NCBI GenBank assembly: GCA_934597465.1
Contig: CAKTSC010000023.1
Location: forward strand, 1 to 12,215
Direction of reading: 5' to 3'
Length of the DNA stretch: 12,215 nt
Origin: an uncultured Dysosmobacter sp.
GTDB taxonomy: Bacteria; Bacillota; Clostridia; Oscillospirales; Oscillospiraceae
Translations under genes and position numbers: made by a program
Notes under the pieces: model-generated
What the model was told of the DNA's origin: nothing
Databases searched by the model: none
The model's input: only the letters and a program-made list of their open reading frames with translations
Shown: piece after piece, positions 1 through 6,561 of the stretch
How the letters are laid out: every line of letters starts with the position of its first letter
How positions within the stretch are numbered: the stretch's first letter is position 1

Positions 1-26
1 CAGGGGGGATTTCGATTTCCCCCCTG
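1..26. other. G/C stem-loop at window edge
   Basis: CAGGGGGG (1-8) pairs with CCCCCCTG (19-26) around an AT-rich loop. It may be the end of a terminator belonging to a gene outside the window, but the left side is cut off so this cannot be judged. Confidence 0.4.
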
Positions 27-44
27 ACGACCCCCTTGAAACGA

Positions 45-76
45 CCAAAGGAAGGGCCTGCGGGCCCTTCCTTTGG
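45..76. terminator. Strong 14-bp stem-loop, possible bidirectional terminator
   Basis: CCAAAGGAAGGGCC (45-58) and GGCCCTTCCTTTGG (63-76) form a perfect 14-bp stem with loop TGCG. The base of the stem is A/T-rich on both sides, as in some bidirectional terminators, but no clear run of T follows on either strand. It probably ends transcription of a gene left of the window. Confidence 0.5.
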
Positions 77-95
77 ATTCTATCCCGGAGTGGGA

Positions 96-450
96 CGGGG
101 GTGGAACGGGCATGGAAGGGGAAACCCATCAACCATCGTTCCGAAATTTGTTATGGTCTCTGCTGCTCTTTCCGCGCCACTCGCTTCGCTGGCGCTGGCG
201 GGGTGGGGGGGCCGCCTCTGCGCCCTGCGGGGAGATGGGGGACGCCGTGCGGGCGCTTCGCTGCGCACGGGGGCGGGGGTGGAACGGGCATGGAAGGGGA
301 ATCCCAGCAACCAACGTGCCGAAGTTGTTATACTCGCTGCTTCTCTTTCCGCGCCGCTCGCTTTGCTGGCGCTGGCGGGGTGGAGGCTGCTGCTTTTGCG
401 CCCTGTGGGAGATGGGGGACGCCGTGCGGGCGCTTCGCTGCGCACGGGGA
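96..450. repeat. Tandem duplication of a ~178-bp non-coding unit
   Basis: Copy A runs 96-273 and copy B 274-450. Both start with the same ~28 bases (CGGGGGTGGAACGGGCATGG and on) and end with the same ~40 bases, including CCGTGCG…CGCACGG, which can form a stem. The middle ~100 bases differ by many substitutions and small indels. Both also hold a GCGCC…GGCGC stem (near 173-194 in A). A third unit seems to begin at 451 but stops after about 10 bases. Open frames crossing this stretch show no family resemblance, no good ribosome binding site, and repeat-like peptides, so I treat it as non-coding. Otherwise the ~430 bases after the hairpin hold nothing I recognise. Confidence 0.75.
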
Positions 451-459
451 CGGGGGAGG

Positions 460-496
460 GGAGAGAAGGAAAGCCCGGGAGATCACTCCCGGGCTT
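460..496 (-). terminator. Intrinsic terminator of the mscS operon
   Basis: AAGCCCGGGAG (471-481) and CTCCCGGGCTT (486-496) form an 11-bp stem with a 4-base loop, five bases after the mscS stop codon. Reading the minus strand, the stem is followed by TTTCCTTCTCTCC, a T-rich but interrupted tail. Confidence 0.75.
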
Positions 497-500
497 GGGT

Positions 501-1319
501 TCAGGGGGTCAGGTGGACGTTCAGGTGGTCGTAGGTCATCTCCACGCCGTGGGCGGCGAAGGCGGGGCGGAGGGCTTCCCGCAGATCCTCATAGACCTGC
601 CAGTAGTCCTCGTTTTTGGCCCAGCAGCGGAGGGTATACTCGATGGAGCTGGCGCCGTAATCCGTCAGGCGGATCACCGGGGCGGGATCCGGGAGGATGT
701 TGGGGGTCTTCTCCATGGCCTCCCGGCAGGCGGCTTTCACCGTGTCCGTGGGGGCGTCGTAGGAGGCGGTGACTTTGCAGACGATTCGGCGGCGGCCCAG
801 GGTGGAGAAGTTGGTGATGCGGGAGGCGGAGAGCTCCTTGTTGGGCTGGAGGACGATCTGGCCGTCAAAGGTCTCCAGCTTCGTGTAGGAGAGGCCGATC
901 TCCCGCACCGTTCCGGCGGCGCCGGCGCTGGTCTCGATATAGTCTCCCACCTGGAAGGGGTGGGTGGAGAGGATGACGGCCCCGCCCGCCACATTGCCGA
1001 TGAGGCTCTCCGCGGCCAGGGTCACGCCCAGGGTCAGGACGCTGAGGAGGGCCGTCAGGGAGTTCATGTTCACCCCCAGGCAGCCGCAGACCAGGATGAC
1101 CGCCAGGAGGTAGAGCAGCCCCTTCACGCCCCGGACGAGGTACGTCCCCACCTGGGGGTTGATGCGGGACTTGGCCAGCATCCGGTTCAGCACCCGCAGC
1201 AGGAGCCGGATGACGAGAAGGCAGATGAGGGCCGCCAGCACGGCCTCCAGGATCTTCCCCAGCTTGAAGCTCCCCACGGAGAGATCCAGGGCCCGCTGGA
1301 CTTCCTGCTCAATGGGCAT
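501..1319 (-). CDS. mscS: Small-conductance mechanosensitive channel, MscS family
   Basis: A 272-residue inner-membrane channel of the MscS family, which opens under membrane tension to release solutes during osmotic downshock. Hydrophobic helices lie at about residues 20-42, 66-84 and 88-116; the third, rich in Gly/Ala (LGVTLAAESLIGNVAGGA), is the pore-lining helix. It is followed by the family signature PFQVGDYIE (121-129) at the start of the beta domain, then VLQPN (156-160), and a C-terminal alpha/beta region. The length matches the compact MscS class (E. coli MscS is 286 residues). The start lies 4 nt downstream of the preceding phosphorylase stop, with only a weak AGGGG site inside that gene's end, so translational coupling is likely. 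It is the last gene of a three-gene operon and is followed at once by a terminator. Confidence 0.93.
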   Translation of the reverse strand: MPIEQEVQRALDLSVGSFKLGKILEAVLAALICLLVIRLLLRVLNRMLAKSRINPQVGTYLVRGVKGLLYLLAVILVCGCLGVNMNSLTALLSVLTLGVTLAAESLIGNVAGGAVILSTHPFQVGDYIETSAGAAGTVREIGLSYTKLETFDGQIVLQPNKELSASRITNFSTLGRRRIVCKVTASYDAPTDTVKAACREAMEKTPNILPDPAPVIRLTDYGASSIEYTLRCWAKNEDYWQVYEDLREALRPAFAAHGVEMTYDHLNVHLTP

Positions 1320-1323
1320 GGGC

Positions 1324-2097
1324 TTACCCCTGGGCGGCCCGATCCTGCCGGATCAGGAGCTTCAGGGCCTCCACGGCCACCTTCACGGAGGTGGTGGTAT
1401 CCTCGCTCATGGCCTGATCCAGGCCGGCCTTCTCCCGCTCCTGGTTCCAGACCACGTGGAAGCAGGAGCCGCAGCGGACGCCCAGGGCCGCCGCCACCAC
1501 GAAGAGGGCGGCGGACTCCATCTCGCTGGCCTTGACGCCGAGACGCTTCCAGCTCTCCCACTTCTGCTGAAGCTCATAATAGACCGGGGAGGCCTCGGGG
1601 CTGTGCTGGCCGTAGAAGCTGTCCTTGCACTGGACGACGCCGGTGTGCAGGGGGTAGCCCAGGTTCCGGGCGGCCTGCACCAGGCAGTTGGTGACATCCA
1701 GATCCGCCACGGCGGGGAACTCGATGGGGGCGTACTCCCGGCTCGTGTGCTCGTAGCGGATGGCGGCGGTGGCCACCACGATGTCCCCGGAGCGGACGGG
1801 CAGGTCGATGCCGCCGCAGGTGCCGGTGCGGATAAAGGTCTTGACGCCGCACTTCACCAGCTCCTCCATGGCGATGGCGGCGGAGGGCCCGCCGATGCCG
1901 GTGGAGCAGACGCTGACGGTCTCCCCCAGGAGCTTGCCGGTATAGACGTTGTACTCCCGGTTCTGGGCCACCTGGTGGGCGTCCTCAAAGAGGGCGGCGA
2001 TGGCGGGCACCCGGCCGGGATCCCCCGGCAGGATGCAGTAGGAGCCCACGTCTCCCGGGGCGCAGTGGATGTGATACTGTTTCGGCAGGTCGTGCAT
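1324..2097 (-). CDS. udp: Nucleoside phosphorylase, uridine phosphorylase-like
   Basis: A 257-residue cytosolic enzyme of the PNP/UDP family, expected to split uridine (or a related nucleoside) with phosphate into base and ribose-1-phosphate. Visible motifs in order: LPGDPGR (23-29, phosphate loop), [16 protein letters not shown] (65-80), RTGTCGG (90-96, phosphate-binding Arg), SFYGQHSPE (160-168), and [10 protein letters not shown] (190-199), the Glu-Met-Glu ribose-binding signature. Length and order fit uridine phosphorylase. One oddity: E. coli and human enzymes have Gln-x-Arg for uracil recognition, while here the Gln (164) is followed by His-Ser, so the uracil-binding Arg appears to be missing and base preference is uncertain. 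The ATG is preceded by AAAGGGGA at good spacing. It sits 84 nt after the zinc-ribbon gene and 4 nt before mscS. Confidence 0.9.
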   Translation of the reverse strand: MHDLPKQYHIHCAPGDVGSYCILPGDPGRVPAIAALFEDAHQVAQNREYNVYTGKLLGETVSVCSTGIGGPSAAIAMEELVKCGVKTFIRTGTCGGIDLPVRSGDIVVATAAIRYEHTSREYAPIEFPAVADLDVTNCLVQAARNLGYPLHTGVVQCKDSFYGQHSPEASPVYYELQQKWESWKRLGVKASEMESAALFVVAAALGVRCGSCFHVVWNQEREKAGLDQAMSEDTTTSVKVAVEALKLLIRQDRAAQG

Positions 2098-2151
2098 GGC
2101 GTTCCCCTTTCCCCGCGCGAAGGCGCGGCGCGTGATTTCTTGAAAGTGCAG

Positions 2152-2173
2152 GGGACGCCCGGCGGGGCGTCCC
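2152..2173 (-). other. Stem-loop between zinc-ribbon gene and udp
   Basis: GGGACGCCC (2152-2160) and GGGCGTCCC (2165-2173) form a 9-bp stem 8 nt past the zinc-ribbon stop. On the minus strand it is followed by TGCACTTTC, with no T run, so it looks more like a partial terminator or an mRNA-stability or processing hairpin than a full stop. A smaller CCGCGC-GAAG-GCGCGG hairpin lies at 2113-2128. Confidence 0.55.
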
Positions 2174-2181
2174 TCTTGTTC

Positions 2182-2619
2182 TCAGGTCTTGCCGTGGATC
2201 TCCGATCCGCACTTGGGGCAGGTGATGATGATCTTGCCCTTGCCCACCGGCACCCGGCAGATGGTCTTGCACCGCTTGCAGGTGAAGTAGCGGTGCTCCT
2301 TGTCCGCCCGGCGGGCCCTGGCCGCTGCGGCGGCGCTGCGGCGGCGGGAGCTGGCCTGGAGCCACTTCTGGTTTTCCGCCTGGCGCTTATAGAGGTTCCG
2401 GGAGAGGGCGCGGAAGAGGAAGAGCACCATGCCCGCAAGGCCCAGGTAATAGAGGGCCACGCCCACGTAGGCCGCGGCGTTCTGCCGGCGCATGAGGATG
2501 GTCGCCAGCAGGTCTGCGGCGATGCAGACCCAGAGCAGGCTGATATTCAGCTGATCCACGCCGTTGCGCCCGTACATGAAGCGGGCCATGGCGTCCCGCA
2601 GCTTTGCGAAAAACTGCAT
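2182..2619 (-). CDS. Membrane protein with C-terminal zinc ribbon, unknown function
   Basis: A 145-residue protein. Two hydrophobic stretches (about residues 26-43 and 50-70) suggest a helical hairpin in the membrane. They are followed by a strongly basic, Arg/Ala-rich linker (about 75-107) and a C-terminal zinc ribbon: FTCKRC (Cys-x-x-Cys) and, 19 residues on, TCPKCG (Cys-x-x-Cys). The ribbon resembles the small rubredoxin/FYDLN-like knuckles often seen at the ends of clostridial membrane proteins. The function is unknown; the ribbon and basic linker, presumably cytosolic, could bind nucleic acid or a partner protein (inference). The ATG has AAGGAGA seven bases upstream. It is the first gene of the operon with udp and mscS, about 64 nt after the predicted transcription start. 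Confidence 0.8.
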   Translation of the reverse strand: MQFFAKLRDAMARFMYGRNGVDQLNISLLWVCIAADLLATILMRRQNAAAYVGVALYYLGLAGMVLFLFRALSRNLYKRQAENQKWLQASSRRRSAAAAARARRADKEHRYFTCKRCKTICRVPVGKGKIIITCPKCGSEIHGKT

Positions 2620-2689
2620 GCAGAAGTCTCCTTCCCCCGGACGGGAACCGTTTCACCGGCGAAGGCCATGCCCCCGCCGGAATACCCGT

Positions 2690-2718
2690 ATTCTACACGT
2701 AATTTTCCGCCGGGGCAA
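2690..2718 (-). promoter_or_regulatory. Sigma-A-type promoter of the zinc-ribbon/udp/mscS operon
   Basis: On the minus strand, TTGCCC (2713-2718) and TAGAAT (2690-2695) are separated by exactly 17 bases. Transcription would begin near 2683 and give a ~64-nt leader, which holds a small CCGGCG…CGCCGG hairpin (2656-2680). Confidence 0.7.
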
Positions 2719-2850
2719 CCGTCCCGGGGCGGAATTTACAAATAATTAATTTCGCCGAAGCGGCGGGGCCGCTCCGGCGAGAGAATCCCGGCAGGAAAGC
2801 GGCTTTGCCGCTTTCACGAAGGGAAGGGAACTCTGCTCGGGCGCCGCAGG

Positions 2851-3091
2851 CCCTTGGCTCTCCCTTTGGGAGCAGGTGCGATGGCCCCCGCCAACAGGCG
2901 GCCCTTGGCTCTCCCTCTGGGAGAGCTGTCACCGAAGGTGACTGAGAGGGTCTTGCAGTCTTTTGGGAGGGGCGGCTTTTGCTATGGGCATTGCAGACCC
3001 TCTCCGTCTTCGCTTCGCTCAGCCACCTCTCCCAAAGGGAGAGGCAAGTTCCGACCTCGCTGCGCTCGGCCACCTCTCACGAAGGGAGAGG
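2851..3091. repeat. Cluster of REP/MITE-like inverted repeats
   Basis: Four related units share a CTCTCCC-nnn-GGGAGAG core hairpin. The two on the left read one way (2851-2872, truncated; 2902-2958) and the two on the right the other (2992-3048; 3051-3091). The inner pair forms a long imperfect inverted repeat: the left arm holds GCTCTCCC-TCT-GGGAGAGC (2908-2926) and GTCACC-GAA-GGTGAC (2928-2942) then GAGAGGGTCTTGCAG, and the right arm runs TTGCAGACCCTCTCC to CCTCTCCC-AAA-GGGAGAGG (3026-3044). This resembles the short palindromic intergenic repeats common in Faecalibacterium and Oscillospiraceae relatives (from memory). No gene is supported between 2720 and 3216; the open frames here are translated repeats. 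Confidence 0.75.
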
Positions 3092-3146
3092 CAAGGGGTG
3101 GGCGCGGGGGATGGTGCGGGTGGACGGGGATCTGGCGGTGGGGAGC

Positions 3147-3180
3147 TTTTCGCCCGCGCGGCTTTGCCGCTGGGCGAAAA
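3147..3180. other. Nested stem-loop
   Basis: TTTTCGCCC (3147-3155) pairs with GGGCGAAAA (3172-3180), and inside it GCGGC-TTT-GCCGC forms a second stem. A similar GCGGCTTTGCCGC motif lies near 2800-2812, at the other side of the repeat cluster, so the pair may mark its outer ends. Confidence 0.45.
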
Positions 3181-3207
3181 AGGAGGGGCGGGACGAAAGT
3201 CCCGCCC
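3173..3207 (-). terminator. Intrinsic terminator after trxA
   Basis: GGGCGGGAC (3186-3194), GAAA loop, GTCCCGCCC (3199-3207): a 9-bp G/C stem starting 9 nt past the trxA stop. On the minus strand it is followed by CTCCTTTTTCG. On the plus strand the stem is followed by TGATTTTAATT, so it may act in both directions. Confidence 0.75.
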
Positions 3208-3216
3208 TGATTTTAA

Positions 3217-3534
3217 TTAGAGATTCTCCTGGATGAGCGCGTCGTAGACGGGCTCGGGCATGACGCCTACCTTGCGGGCCAGCTCCCGGCCGCCCTTCAG
3301 CAGGATCACCGTGGGGATGCTCATCACGCCGAAGTGGCGGGCCAGCTCCGGGTCAGCGTCCACGTTGACCTTGCCCACCCGGACTTTGCCGTCGTAGCGC
3401 TCCGCCAGGGTCTCCACCGTGGGGCCCAGCATCTTGCAGGGGCCGCACCAGTCGGCCCAGAAATCCACCACCACCAGCTTGTCGTCTGTGGTAGCCTCGG
3501 CGAAGCCCGCCGCGTTCCAATGTTCCAATGCCAT
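3217..3534 (-). CDS. trxA: Thioredoxin
   Basis: A 105-residue single-domain cytosolic thioredoxin, which reduces protein disulfides. The active site WCGPC lies at about residues 29-33 in the context FWADWCGPCKMLGP, and the cis-proline loop is MSIPTVILLKGG. Length is typical. It starts at an ATG seven bases after AGGAGGA. It lies 36 nt downstream of the flavoprotein reductase at 3571-4380, which is the natural electron donor; the two probably share a transcript. Its own terminator follows. Only one Cys pair is present, as in canonical TrxA. Confidence 0.96.
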   Translation of the reverse strand: MALEHWNAAGFAEATTDDKLVVVDFWADWCGPCKMLGPTVETLAERYDGKVRVGKVNVDADPELARHFGVMSIPTVILLKGGRELARKVGVMPEPVYDALIQENL

Positions 3535-3550
3535 ATCTTGTTCCTCCTAT

Positions 3551-3566
3551 CCGGGGCCAGCCCCGG
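3551..3566 (-). other. Short stem-loop between reductase and trxA
   Basis: CCGGGG-CCAG-CCCCGG sits in the 36-nt gap, directly ahead of the trxA ribosome binding site. No T run follows on the minus strand. It could be an RNA processing or stability element that sets different levels of TrxA and reductase (inference). Confidence 0.4.
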
Positions 3567-3570
3567 TTTC

Positions 3571-4380
3571 TTATGGGTGTTGATCCGCCCAGCGGGCGGC
3601 GCTCTGTCCGGCGATGAGGCCCTCGCCCACGGCCTTGGCCGCCTGGTAGGGGCCGCCGGTGCAGTCTCCGGCGGCGAAGACGCCGGGAAGGTTCGTGGCC
3701 ATGGCGCGATCCACGGTGACGGAGCCGTTCTCCATGGAGAGGCCCGGCAGCAGGGCGGCAGGGGCCACGGCAGGCCGCAGCAGGAAGACGGCCTCTGCCG
3801 CCTCCTCCCGGCCATGGATCCGGACGCCGGTGACGGCGTTCTCCCCCAGGATCTCCACGCCCTGGGGCCGGTCATGGAAGCGGACGTCGCAGCCGATGCT
3901 CCGCAGGAAGTCGGCCTCCCGCTCCGCGCTCTCCGTCCAGCCCAGGACGGCCACCTTCCGGCCCCGGTAGAGCATGCCGTCGCAGGTGGCGCAGTAGCTG
4001 ACGCCCCGGCCCAGGAGCCGCTCCTCCCCGGGCAGGGGCCTGCCCCGGACGGCGCCCAGGGCCAGCACCAGGGCCTTCCCCTCGAAGACCTGATCCTCCC
4101 CGCTGAGGTACCAGCGCTTCCCGGCGGGCATGGCGCTGAGAGCCCGGAGCTCCCGGAGCTCCGCCCCGGCCTCCTCCGCGTGGCGGCGGAAGCGCGTCAG
4201 CAGCTCCGCCCCGGTGAGGCCCGGGAGGCCCGGGTAGTTCTCCACCAGTTCCGCCCGCCAGAGGGGGTTGTCCTCCGGCGGGGAGGAGAGCAGCAGCACA
4301 CGCTTGCTCCGGGCCCGGCCGTTGATGGCGGCGCTGAGGCCCGCCGGGCCGCCGCCCACGATGAGGATGTCATAGCACAT
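3571..4380 (-). CDS. trxB: Thioredoxin reductase-like flavoprotein, short, atypical NADPH region
   Basis: A 269-residue FAD-dependent oxidoreductase of the thioredoxin reductase fold, expected to pass electrons through FAD and a redox disulfide to TrxA, encoded next door. Visible: N-terminal FAD site GGGPAG (9-14), redox-active CATCD (Cys130/Cys133), and the C-terminal FAD signature GVFAAGDC (233-240). It is ~40 residues shorter than usual (about 305-315). The loss lies in the central pyridine-nucleotide domain: the usual GGGxSA reads GWTESA (147-152), and the HRRxxxR motif that grips the NADPH phosphate is reduced to FHDRP (168-172). This is what marks the ferredoxin-linked clostridial reductases (FFTR type), so the donor may be ferredoxin rather than NADPH (inference). 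The ATG follows AAGGAAGGA at good spacing. It is the first gene of the pair. Confidence 0.88.
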   Translation of the reverse strand: MCYDILIVGGGPAGLSAAINGRARSKRVLLLSSPPEDNPLWRAELVENYPGLPGLTGAELLTRFRRHAEEAGAELRELRALSAMPAGKRWYLSGEDQVFEGKALVLALGAVRGRPLPGEERLLGRGVSYCATCDGMLYRGRKVAVLGWTESAEREADFLRSIGCDVRFHDRPQGVEILGENAVTGVRIHGREEAAEAVFLLRPAVAPAALLPGLSMENGSVTVDRAMATNLPGVFAAGDCTGGPYQAAKAVGEGLIAGQSAARWADQHP

Positions 4381-4437
4381 GCGGGATCCTTCCTTTCCGG
4401 GGATGAGAGTGGTCGTTTGGGGTTTGCTTTGACTTTG

Positions 4438-4446
4438 AAGATAGCA
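4438..4446 (-). promoter_or_regulatory. Possible extended -10 promoter for reductase-trxA
   Basis: On the minus strand TGC-TATCTT (4438-4446) fits an extended -10 element, in a locally A/T-rich stretch 58 nt upstream of the reductase start. I see no convincing -35 hexamer, so this is tentative. Confidence 0.35.
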
Positions 4447-4516
4447 TACCGCATTTGTGGGAAATTATCTGTCGCTTTTGCAACGATCGGGGCGGATGCT
4501 GGCGGGAAAAACTTCC

Positions 4517-4571
4517 GGGGGAATGGAGAATTGATAATTGAGAATGGAGAATGGAGGATGGCCCTGCGGGG
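4517..4571 (+). repeat. Dispersed element, copy 1 (GGAGAATTGA-type)
   Basis: GGGGGAATGGAGAATTG, followed by repeats of GAGAATGG and then GGCCCTGCGGGG, matching 9512-9550 closely and in the same orientation. Short ATTGAGAATGGAGAAT-like stutters of this sort are common between genes in gut Clostridia (from memory). Here it leads straight into the heptamer array. It is non-coding. Confidence 0.75.
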
Positions 4572-4739
4572 GACGGGGGACGGAAGACGAGGGACGGGGG
4601 ACGAGGGACGAGGGACGGGGGACGAGGGACGGGGGACGAGGGACGAGGGACGAGGGACGGGGGACGAGGGACGAGGGACGGGGGACGGGGGACGAGGGAC
4701 GGGGGACGGGGGACGAGGGACGGGGGACGGGGGACGGGG
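4572..4739 (+). repeat. 24-copy GACGRGG heptamer array
   Basis: 168 bases made of 24 uninterrupted 7-base units. Thirteen or so read GACGGGG and the rest GACGAGG, with one GACGGAA (unit 2). The two main types are interleaved irregularly, moving toward all GACGGGG at the right end. Because 7 is not a multiple of 3, every frame is open and reads as a GRGTGDE- or SPVPRPS-like repeat, which is an artefact and not a protein. The plus strand has G runs of 3-5 separated by AC or ACGA, a pattern able to form G-quadruplexes. The array lies between the reductase promoter region and the transketolase terminator. Confidence 0.95.
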
Positions 4740-4740
4740 A

Positions 4741-4772
4741 AAGGGAAAGCCCCTCCGCGGGGCGGAGGGGCT
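4741..4772 (-). terminator. Terminator after the transketolase genes
   Basis: AGCCCCTCCGC (4748-4758) and GCGGAGGGGCT (4762-4772) form an 11-bp stem 6 nt past the stop. On the minus strand the tail is TTTCCCTTTCCCC, an imperfect T tract. Confidence 0.65.
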
Positions 4773-4778
4773 GGGGGG

Positions 4779-5705
4779 TCAGATATTCGCTTTGATCTCC
4801 TGGGCGATCTGGTCGGCGGTGAGGCCGTATTCGCGGAGGACGTCGGCGGCCTTGCCGGACTGGCCGAACTGATCCCGCACGCCGATCTTGTGGAACTTGC
4901 AGGCCACCTTGCCCATGAGGACGTCGGCCACGGCGTCGCCCAGGCCGCCGATGGTGCTGTGCTCCTCCACCGTGATGACCTTGCCGCACTTCTCCGCCCA
5001 CTCGGTGACGCACTGGGCGTCGATGGGCTTGATGGTGTGGACGTTGATGACAGCGGCGTGGATGCCCTCGGCCTCCAGGAGCTTCGCGGCCTCCAGGGAC
5101 TCGTTCACCATCAGGCCGCAGGCGAAGATGGCAACATCCGTGCCTTGGCGCAGGACGTTGGCCTTGCCGATCTCAAAGGGGTAGTCCTCCTCAAAGACGG
5201 GGGTGGCAAGGCGCGCCAGGCGCAGGTAGGAGGGGCCGTTGTACTCGGCGAGAGCGAAGACGGCCTTCCGGGCCTCCTTGGCGTCCGCCGGGACGATGAC
5301 GGTCATGCCGGGGATGGCCCGCATCAGGGCCAGATCCTCAATGCACTGGTGGCTGCCGCCGTCTTCGCCGACGCTGACGCCGGCGTGGGAGCAGCAGAGC
5401 TTCACGTTGAAGTGGGGATAGGCCACGGAGTTTCTCATCTGGTCATAGGCCCGCCCCGCGCCGAACATGGCGAAGGTGGAGCAGTAGGGGATGAGCCCCA
5501 TGGTGGAAAGGCCGGCGGAGGTGGCTACCATGTCGGCCTCCGCGATGCCCATGTCGAAGAAGCGGTCGGGATGGGCGGCCTTGAAGTACTTGGTCATGGT
5601 GGCGCCGGCCAGGTCGGCGTCCAGGACCACCACCTTGCCGTTCTCATTGCCCAGGTCCACCAGGGCCTTGCCGTAAGCTTCTCTCGTTGCGATCTTGTCT
5701 GCCAT
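4779..5705 (-). CDS. Transketolase, C-terminal subunit
   Basis: A 308-residue subunit holding the pyrimidine-binding and C-terminal domains of a split transketolase (the DXS-like family). With the N-terminal subunit it moves two-carbon ketol units between pentose-phosphate sugars, linking glycolysis to ribose and erythrose phosphates. The catalytic Glu that activates thiamine diphosphate lies in DMGIAEADM (Glu56); the substrate-side loop GEDGGSHQ (113-120) is present, and the C-terminal domain shows VHTIKPID and TVEEHSTIGGLG (246-257). It begins 3 nt after the N-terminal subunit's stop, with GGAGGG inside that gene's end, so the two are made together. Length is usual for a stand-alone C-terminal half. 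A terminator hairpin follows. Confidence 0.96.
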   Translation of the reverse strand: MADKIATREAYGKALVDLGNENGKVVVLDADLAGATMTKYFKAAHPDRFFDMGIAEADMVATSAGLSTMGLIPYCSTFAMFGAGRAYDQMRNSVAYPHFNVKLCCSHAGVSVGEDGGSHQCIEDLALMRAIPGMTVIVPADAKEARKAVFALAEYNGPSYLRLARLATPVFEEDYPFEIGKANVLRQGTDVAIFACGLMVNESLEAAKLLEAEGIHAAVINVHTIKPIDAQCVTEWAEKCGKVITVEEHSTIGGLGDAVADVLMGKVACKFHKIGVRDQFGQSGKAADVLREYGLTADQIAQEIKANI

Positions 5706-5708
5706 CTC

Positions 5709-6521
5709 TCAGCCCTCCAGTTCCTTCAAAGCCTGTGCGCACTGCTCGGCGTTGGGCGCCTTGCCGTGCCAGCCCGCCTGATTCTCCATGAAGGAGACGC
5801 CCTTGCCCTTCACCGTGTGGGCCAGGATGCACTTGGGCTTCCCGGGGGCGGTGGGGGCGTCGTAAGCGGCCAGAACCTGCTCAATGTCGTTGCCGTCGGC
5901 CACCTCGTGGAGGTCGAAGCCGAAGGCCCGGAGCTTTGCGGGCAGGTCGCCGAGACTCATGACCTCGTCGTTGCTGCCGTCGATCTGCAGGCCGTTCCAG
6001 TCGATGAGGACGGTGAGGTTATCCAGGTGATAGTGGGCGGCGGACATGAAGGCCTCCCAGATCTGGCCCTCCTGCAGTTCACCGTCGCCGCAGAGGACGA
6101 AGACTTTCGTATCCTTGCCCAGAAGCTTGGCGCCGAGAGCCATGCCGTTGGCGATGGAGACGCCCTGGCCCAGGGAGCCGGTGGAGGCGTCCACCCCGGG
6201 GAGCTTCTTGGCGTCGGGATGGCCCTGGAGCCGGGAGTGGAGCTGGCGGAAGGTCATGAGCTCCTCCCGGGGGAAGAAGCCCTTCTCCGCCAGCATGCCG
6301 TAGTAGCAGGGGGAGACGTGGCCCTTGGAGAGGACGAAGCGGTCGCGCCCCTCCCAGTGGGGGTTGGCGGGATCTACCCGCATGGCGTGATAGAATGCGC
6401 CCACGGTGAGCTCCACTGCGGAGAGGGAGCCGCCGGGATGCCCGCTGGCCGCCGCCGTGGTCATCTCAACGATGTCCCGGCGCACCTGGCGGCAAACGGC
6501 CTGGAGTTCCTGCGTTGTCAT
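5709..6521 (-). CDS. Transketolase, N-terminal subunit
   Basis: A 270-residue thiamine-diphosphate-binding half of the split transketolase. Visible: SGHPGGSLSAVE (26-37, cofactor His), FVLSKGH (62-68), GSLGQG (115-120), and the ThDP/metal motif starting GDG at 145-147 and ending DWNGLQIDG (174-182), as in other split transketolases. The frame stays open up to an ATG at 6587, but I choose the ATG at 6521: it has GGAGGT seven bases upstream, the protein then begins MTTQELQAV as family members do, and 6587 lies about where transcription should start. It pairs with the C-terminal subunit immediately downstream. Confidence 0.96.
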   Translation of the reverse strand: MTTQELQAVCRQVRRDIVEMTTAAASGHPGGSLSAVELTVGAFYHAMRVDPANPHWEGRDRFVLSKGHVSPCYYGMLAEKGFFPREELMTFRQLHSRLQGHPDAKKLPGVDASTGSLGQGVSIANGMALGAKLLGKDTKVFVLCGDGELQEGQIWEAFMSAAHYHLDNLTVLIDWNGLQIDGSNDEVMSLGDLPAKLRAFGFDLHEVADGNDIEQVLAAYDAPTAPGKPKCILAHTVKGKGVSFMENQAGWHGKAPNAEQCAQALKELEG

Positions 6522-6561
6522 GGTGATTACCTCCGGAAAGTTCGATTTTACCGTATTCTTG

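Noticed and set aside
36..2745. Long plus-strand open frames opposite mscS, udp and the zinc-ribbon gene
   Set aside because: Same reason: antisense shadows of motif-bearing minus-strand genes, with no ribosome binding sites of note.
4572..4739. CRISPR array or repeat protein
   Set aside because: Units are 7 bases with no spacers, so not CRISPR. All frames are open only because 7 is not a multiple of 3.
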